From the NCBI GenBank assembly GCA_037974665.1, contig CM075770.1:96778850-96842849 (forward strand): 64,000 bases of DNA, read 5' to 3'. Positions 58,229 through 64,000 of the stretch are shown piece after piece. Numbering within the stretch: position 1 is the stretch's first letter; every line of letters starts with the position of its first letter. Origin of the DNA: Ehretia macrophylla. Lineage: Eukaryota; Streptophyta; Magnoliopsida; Boraginales; Ehretiaceae. A program made the position numbers and the translations under genes. The notes under the pieces are model-generated. The model had not been told where the DNA came from. It did not search any database and was given only the letters and a program-made list of their open reading frames with translations.

Positions 58229-58822
58229 AGGATAAAAATGTAATCTTATCGTTTATAATTCAGAAAATACCCAACACTAACCTAAATACTATTCCCACCC
58301 TAAATCCCAAATCAGCACCACGTCCACCTAAATCCCAAATAGGCACCACCGCCACCCCAAATTCCAAATTGGCACTAACCCATTCCAAACCCAAATTGGC
58401 ACTACCCACCCCCATTGATGTCACCCCAAATCTACCACTCCCTCACACTAACGTTACCCCTAACTGTACGTGTAATACTTGTTTCAATGAGTGCATAGAT
58501 GTGTGTGTGTTTCGTGTGTGCATTGGTATGGGTGTATGTTTTTGTGGGTGTTGGTATGGGTGAGTTCTATGAAGTGATGTGTGTAGAAAATTTAGGTATA
58601 ACAAATCATTCAAATATTATATTCTCATATGGCATAAGTTCCTACCAAAACCAGCTAGCTTTACATCCCAAGTAGTATCTGACCTCTTACTTCTCGAAAG
58701 AGCTTAATTTCTCTCATGAGGTGCAATAACATATCCTCCAGATATCTATGTTGTATTCAAACCACATAGACCAACTTGTTTGGCCTTTTACAAAGGATGG
58801 GAAATAAATACATTGTCAAATC
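58229..58822. other. Intergenic DNA with simple repeats
   Basis: Holds a roughly 30-bp imperfect repeat around AAATCCCAAAT(T/C)GGCAC (58295-58420) and a TG/GGTATGGGTG-rich stretch (58498-58562). No gene recognised. Confidence 0.55.
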
Positions 58823-59430
58823 TGTTGGGTATCAGGCGCAGCAGAATGGATGGGGACAAGTAGTAGCGTTAAGCAAAAATATGAAATAAGAACACCAAAA
58901 ATTGAGATAATGAGACACCAAGATTTGCGTGGAAAACCCTTAAACAAATCGAGAGAAAACCACGGGGCAAGTAAGGAGGATTTCACTATGATATGGAGTA
59001 ATTACAACAACATTCTCTCTAATATAAGGAGAGAACAATATCACATACTTTCTTAAATACTAGAAGAATACTAACTGTCACTCACAATTTAACGATAAAA
59101 AAGGAAGATAACTCTTTTAGGAGAAACCTACAATTTTTTCTCCCTAATTTTGGTAATACACTCACACATTTCTTCTACCAAGTACCTCTATTTATAGGCA
59201 AGGATGCCTCCCGGTTGCCTGCTGATTTCTTTACCTCCATTTGCCTCCTTTGCAATCTTTTGTCTTCTTTACAAGCTTTTCCACTTTCCAATGCATATCT
59301 TATCCATGTTTCCATAAGGACCAACAAAGCATAATTGCATGTTAGCAAAAGTCAACAAAGGTGGCTTGCATCATTTTGCTTCCCTTTTTTTTCATGTCGA
59401 TCAATTTCCCCAAAAGTAACTTTAACTTCA
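58823..59430 (-). repeat. 3' LTR of a Ty1/Copia element
   Basis: Bounded by TGTTGGGTATC at the left and ACTTCA at the right (TG...CA). Next to it on the minus strand is a purine-rich AAGTGGGAGAATA run, a likely polypurine tract, then the end of the Copia pol. The minus strand has a TATA box at 59188-59196. The limits are inferred because the partner LTR is not in the window. Confidence 0.6.
59188..59196 (-). promoter_or_regulatory. TATA box of the Copia LTR
   Basis: The minus strand reads TATAAATAG, in the orientation of the Copia element. Confidence 0.6.
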
Positions 59431-59444
59431 TATTCTCCCACTTA

Positions 59445-60060
59445 AAGTCACTTTTGATCAATTTTTGAATCTTTCCATACTTGCTAGTTCCATGCTACTT
59501 ACGTCTCTGCTAGGCCATAAGAGGATCGACTCTAAACAAACTTGTTGACATTGATAGGCTTTGTCATGATATCTGCTAGGTTCTCGTTGGTGTAAATCTT
59601 CTGCATATTCATACTTCCTTCCTCCACTACTTCACGAACAAAATGATATTGAACACCTATGTACTTCATCATGGAATGAAAGGCTGGATTCCAAGGCATT
59701 CTAATTGTCACAATACAAAGAAATTTTCTCTTGTTTGTGCCCGAGCTCCTCCATTAACCGTTTAATCCAAATTGCTTCTTTGCAGCCTTGTATAGCTACT
59801 ATGTATTCAACCTTTGTTGTAAATAGAGCAACAACAATCTGTAACTTAGATATCCAGCTTACCGCTCCTCCTACAAGTGTAAACACATAGCTTGTAGTGG
59901 ACTTCTGCTTATCGGAATCACCTACAAAATCTGAATCAACAAAGCCCTTAACAATAAATTCTAATCCTCCCAAATATAATGCAACATCTAATGTTCCTTT
60001 GATATATCTAAGGACCCTCTTCACCGCGTTTCAATGTTCTCTATCAGGATTGGCCATGAT
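59445..60060 (-). pseudogene. Copia RNase H and pol C-terminus
   Basis: The minus strand encodes the end of a Ty1/Copia polyprotein. A start block (MANPDREH, stop, NAVKRVLRYIKGT) leads into RNase H (60024-59701) with DSDF, KSTTSYVFTL and the YCDN near the end. After a stop comes the C-terminal tail with ENLADIMTKPI (about 59560). One stop interrupts MANPDREH/NAVK where Trp is usual. Upstream, the frame is lost at a foreign insert. Confidence 0.85.
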
Positions 60061-61610
60061 ATCATAGCTATAAATGCAGCACTCAAACCATTATATTTCT
60101 ATTATATTTGCATCTTAACTTGACGAATAAATACAACACTGAATGCACTTTTGCTGCAATGTAGGATGATCTTGAAAAGTGAACAAACCAGACTCAAAAC
60201 GATTCAAATTGCAAATCAAGAAATTCAAATACGGGGAAGACTCGAGAATCGGTGGTTGAATAAAGCCCGTAGAGAAAGAATTTGGCCAAAACTAGGGCGA
60301 AATCAGACTTAGAATGATGGAAAAACATGAAAATGCCTTGGTCAACAATCTGGTCAAAGTCAAAATTGATGGTCAAAATTGGCAACACAGGCGCTCGAGC
60401 GCCCTTACCGAAACCTTCTAGAGCCTTTGTTTGGTCCACGTGGACCGCCAAAACCACCTGATTGGACCATATGGATTGCAAATGGCGTATTTTGATTGGT
60501 CAACCAGAAGGGCGCTCGAGCGCGCCACCTTAGGCACTCGAGTACACCACAGTTTTTCAGCCTATAAATACCCCTCTCCCGGTGGTGAAATAATATATAA
60601 TTTATAATTTAATATTTGTTTTATTTAATTAGTTTAGTTTATTTTAGAGTTATTTTAGTGATAGTTTGTCAAATACGGGGGAAGTTCTGCCCGAGTAGTT
60701 ATTATATGGGGGAAGTTCTGCTCGAGTAGTTATTATATGGGGGAAGTTTTACCTATTTCAACTAGAGGAAAAGCCTGGTAGCTACACCTGGGGAACCTCT
60801 GCTCAAACCCGTTGCTTAGAAATACGCGTTCATCAAAATGGGGGAACCTTTCTTGACTCTCTTTATCTATATAACTCATATTTATTTTTAATGTCTGAGT
60901 AGGTTTATTATCTAGGGAGGGATTTAAATGCAATATATGGCTTGCATTTTTCAATTTGTTATTGTCTTTCATATACATTACACTTGTAGTTAAAGTTATG
61001 ATTGCTTTTTATTCATGCCATATATCCGTGCTATAAATAGTGATTTATAGGTTGTACCATAGATTCTATGAGATTATAGGTTGTACCATAATTTCTACTT
61101 GTGAAGTTGTTAATTATTTAGTTTAGTTAATTTGCTCGGTTACTCTAGGTTACAAGGACAGATCTATACTTCAGCTATATGAAGGACGCAAAGATATAAC
61201 GACACTTACAACTAACGTAATAACCAGGACTTAATTGAACTTAGGAAATTAACTAGGTTAAGCTTGTAGCTTAGTCGAAACATTGAATCAAAGAATCTTA
61301 ATACCAAGCCTAGATTAACTGTCTCATTACATATCTGATCCCTAGATCCTTTCCCTTATATTTGACAAAACCAGAACCTTATTTTAGCTTACATTATTTG
61401 TATAACACTCAATCCATTCACAAAACTGTCACATTTTCACCTTTTCACTTAAACACTTTCTTACACTACTTCATGAACTAGCTTACGAGCCTCCTTGTGG
61501 ATTCGACTCCGTAATCAAAGCACATTACACTACACTGATCCATGCACTTGCGGGTTTTAAAACTTGGTTAATTTTGCACGTATTTTATATATCGACCGAG
61601 TAGCAATTAA
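60061..61610. mobile_element. Unclassified repeat inserted in the Copia pol
   Basis: About 1.55 kb separates the two Copia parts and replaces roughly 70 codons between RT and RNase H. It contains GCGCTCGAGCGC-type palindromes (60390, 60510), a roughly 34-bp tandem repeat with GGGGGAAGTTCTGC (60670-60760), and a stretch near 61490-61560 (GAGTCGAATCCACAAGGAGG on the minus strand) of a kind I associate with plant LTR sequences. No TSD found, and the identity is open. Confidence 0.4.
60670..60760. repeat. 34-bp tandem repeat
   Basis: Three units around GGGGGAAGTTCTGCCCGAG / AGTAGTTATTATAT, the third truncated. Confidence 0.8.
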
Positions 61611-62660
61611 AGCGCCGCAAGATTTTCTTGAAGTAGTTCTTTTGGGAAATCCATAATTTCCTGTCTTTTATGTGTCGGTGAATTTGCATCCTTAAAATTT
61701 TATTTGTTGGTCCCAGATCATTTATATCAAACTCCCTAGCCAACTATGCCTTTAATTCTTGGACCCGATCTTTGTTGGGGCTTACTACCAGCATTTCGTC
61801 CACGTATAATAGAAAAATTATAAAATTATTATCACCAAACCTTTTGTAATATGTACAATGGTTTATATTGAGTTTGTTGCACCTGAGGCTAATTACGAAG
61901 GAATCAAATCTCTTGTACCAATACCTTGGCGTCTGTTTTAAACCGTATAGAGATTTGGTCAAACTGCAAACCAAGTTTTTTTTTCTTTCTCAACAAAGCC
62001 TTCTAGTTGGAGCATATCTCTTCTTCAAGTTCACCATGAAGAAAATTCATCTTCACATCTAATTGTTCTAGATGTAAATCAAACACAATACACATAGCCA
62101 GGACTATCCTAATAGTTGTAAGTATAACCATTGGAGAAAATATCTTGTTGAAATCAATACCTTCTTTCTGAGCAAATCATTTTACCACAAGTCTTCCACG
62201 ATATCGTTTCACTTGGTCATTGCTATCTCTCTTGATCTTGTAGACCCATTTGTTACCAATGGCTTTCCTTCCAAGTAGAAGTGGAACAAGCTCTCATGTC
62301 TTGTTTCTATGAAGATCTTCAAATTCGTCCTGCATTGCTATCATCCATAGAGCAACATCGGGGCTATTTATAGCCTCGTGATAAGTAGACGATTTTTTAT
62401 CCTCCGTTAAAAGACAATATGTAACATTGCTTTCCATAACATACTCTGAATGCCAAACCGGTCTCGTTATTTGACGCGATGAACGTCAGACCTCTTTACT
62501 CTCAGCCTTATTTGATTCTTGTTCCTCATGCTCTGATGCATCTTCAAAAGAAGCATCTATTTGTTCTGACTTATCTTCTATATGTATTATAGCAGTCTCC
62601 TTTAAAGTATTGTTGTTATCTTCACTTTGTAGTTTATCCTCTACAAATATCACATCTCTA
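61611..62660 (-). pseudogene. Copia reverse transcriptase
   Basis: The minus strand encodes a degenerate RT. Upstream blocks read GIDFNKIFSPM and LEQLDVKMNFLHGELEEEI (about 62170-62010). Then 61974-61744 has SLYGLKQTPRYWYKRFD and YVDEMLVVS, the catalytic YVDD with the second Asp changed to Glu. It continues as NDLGPTNKIL and WISQKNYFKKILRRFN to 61613, where the foreign insert begins. Several stops. It belongs with 59445-60060 and the LTR at 58823-59430. Confidence 0.85.
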
Positions 62661-62666
62661 CTGACG

Positions 62667-63606
62667 AAACCTACTTTGTTGTCTTCTCATAATGTCATGA
62701 CTGCGAATGTGAATGCGAAGCGTAATGTTGCAACCTTTAAAATAGATATGGTAACTTTCGTGTTACACTGGGCGGCATTGGGGTTGCTAGCGATGACACA
62801 ACTATCGATATTCTATTCTCTATCCCGAATGAATGGAGTATTTCATAGGGTATGGGTCATAGGTTTTGGTGTACTTCTGGGGTACAACTATCGATGTTTA
62901 GAGGAAGAGTTTGTGATGGTATATAGGGGACAACATCAACAAAGTGAACGTATCCTTAATGAATGTTTACTTACTTTGTATTACTTAAGCTATTTGTACT
63001 TGTTGCATATTATTGTTTCATGGCATGTTTTCGAAAGAGGTTTTCAAATTAAAATTGCTTTTCAAAACCTCCCTTACTCCCCTCTCACTGAGTTGGTGGA
63101 AACTCACCCTATTTGCTAACATTTCATGTAAGCCCGAAGTGGAGTTCATGCCTCAGGAAGTTGAGCCTGAGCCTTTTGCTAATGAGCCTTATCCGTGATG
63201 TGTTTGTTGGTGTTGTCTATGATGTCTAAGAGTTATGAACTTTATGTTGTAATGAAACGTTATTTGAGTATGTAATATATGTTGTTTACTTTAAAGCCTT
63301 AGAAGTTTGAGAGACTTTGTTGTAATGTTTCAAGTCCACTTAGCTATATGTATATTGCTAGTCTTGTGGTGGTCTATTTTGAACCATTGTACCTATTATG
63401 ACCGAGTTTAAAGTTGGGTTGCTAAGTGGATATGTAAACCTTATTACATGTGATATATTCAGGTCATGTCTTGTTTAGCTCCTTTTGTTGTCAATGAAAT
63501 GTTGAACATGTTTATATATCCAAAGTGTCATGTTTCAAACGTTATAATGCCCGTTTTTCGTCGCGTCTTGACTTGGTCCTAGGCAGGGTCGAGTTGCGAC
63601 GTGACA
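62667..63606 (+). repeat. Truncated 5' LTR of a Tekay-type element
   Basis: The right end GCGACGTGACA is followed after five bases by a tRNA-Met primer site. The left part shares ACCTACTTTGTTGTC and GGGCGGC-TTGGG-TTGC blocks with the Tekay LTRs elsewhere in the window. The true 5' end is missing at the junction with the Copia fragment. Confidence 0.65.
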
Positions 63607-63611
63607 GATAG

Positions 63612-63623
63612 TGGTATCAGAGC
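63612..63623 (+). other. Primer binding site, initiator tRNA-Met
   Basis: TGGTATCAGAGC, five bases after the LTR end at 63606. The same primer site is used by the Tekay element at 6-16 kb. Confidence 0.88.
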
Positions 63624-63668
63624 ATGTTTAGCGTGAGCCGGGATATGACCCTCGGTCTGTGGGGTAAA

Positions 63669-64000
63669 TGTGACGCCTGAGCCCGAGTGCATACATATGT
63701 CATTCATTTGTATATATTTGTGTGTATTTATTTCTTAAAAAAGCTTATTTAAAAATAGTTATTATTCATAAGAATTTTCAATTGTTTTATTTTCTTGGTT
63801 TTGCATTTTCCCATATTACTTGACATCTAGGAGGCATGAGAAAATTAGAATTACGTGCATAGCATATCGGGAACTCGAGTTATAAAAAAGTAAGTATATC
63901 ACATGAATAGTGATTTTCAGCTTTTTAATTAAACAACCAATGATCCATTTGCTTATTACTTGAACCATTTTGCTAGTATTTAACCCATTTAAAACCCACC
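63669..64000 (+). repeat. Start of another Tekay-type LTR, running off the window
   Basis: TGTGACGCCTGAGCCC starts only 45 bases after the primer site above and matches the TGTGACGCC start of the solo LTR at 45765. It is probably an element or solo LTR inserted in the leader of the previous element. Its end is outside the window. Confidence 0.65.

Noticed and set aside
62610..63119. 169-residue plus-strand ORF near the right edge
   Set aside because: It spans the junction between the Copia fragment and a Tekay-type LTR, and its sequence is non-coding in related LTRs of this window.

Overview
The window is nuclear DNA from a flowering plant, most likely a dicot. It is AT-rich, contains one gene with seven coding exons, and is dominated by nested transposable elements of plant lineages: Tekay-type and Tat-type Ty3/Gypsy, Ty1/Copia, L1-type LINE, tRNA-related SINEs, hAT, Mutator-like elements and Harbinger-type MITEs. 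I see no rRNA, tRNA gene, CRISPR array or bacterial operon. The species cannot be named from the sequence.

Three ordinary plant genes are supported. (1) A single-exon membrane RING-H2 protein at 1049-1567 (+). (2) An 82-residue uncharacterised protein at 29168-29416 (-) with a TATA box. (3) A seven-exon RINGv (MARCH-type) membrane E3 ubiquitin ligase at 38368-44401 (-), whose exon phases all join cleanly to give 322 residues.

Layout. 1-730: end of a hAT derivative. 1049-1567: RING-H2 gene. 2757-2878: SINE. 3587-22014: an LTR element with gag and protease only (TR-GAG-like), TSD ATCAT, 18.4 kb as it stands. It is split by a Tekay chromovirus (6047-16093, TSD CTACA) and by a solo LTR (17462-20260), so the host element is about 5.6 kb without inserts. 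23828-25680: Mutator-like element with a perfect 9-bp TSD, itself carrying a hAT derivative (23982-24897). 25888-26219: SINE split by a Harbinger-type MITE. 27688-28022 and 28257-28719: a second MITE and a small Mutator-like element. 29168-29416: small gene. 29965-31760: degenerate hAT ends. 32828-36400: 5'-truncated LINE. 38368-44401: RINGv gene, with a third MITE in an intron and a 76-bp tandem duplication across a splice donor. 45158-57413: Tat-lineage Gypsy element with dual RNase H, a solo LTR inside gag, a 63-bp tandem array and an antisense, apparently spliced ORF. 57768-58225: another MITE. 58823-62660: Copia element broken by another repeat. 62667-64000: two Tekay-type LTRs, one next to a primer binding site.

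The retroelement genes are inactive but readable. In the Tekay element, gag-pro-RT-RNaseH-integrase-chromodomain lie in one frame broken by nine stop codons and one frameshift, and every stop can be explained by one C-to-T or G-to-A transition. The Tat element shows the same kind of decay. The most unusual coding feature is the antisense ORF in the Tat element, which has a Transposase_28-like domain, a coiled-coil tail and two phase-compatible introns.
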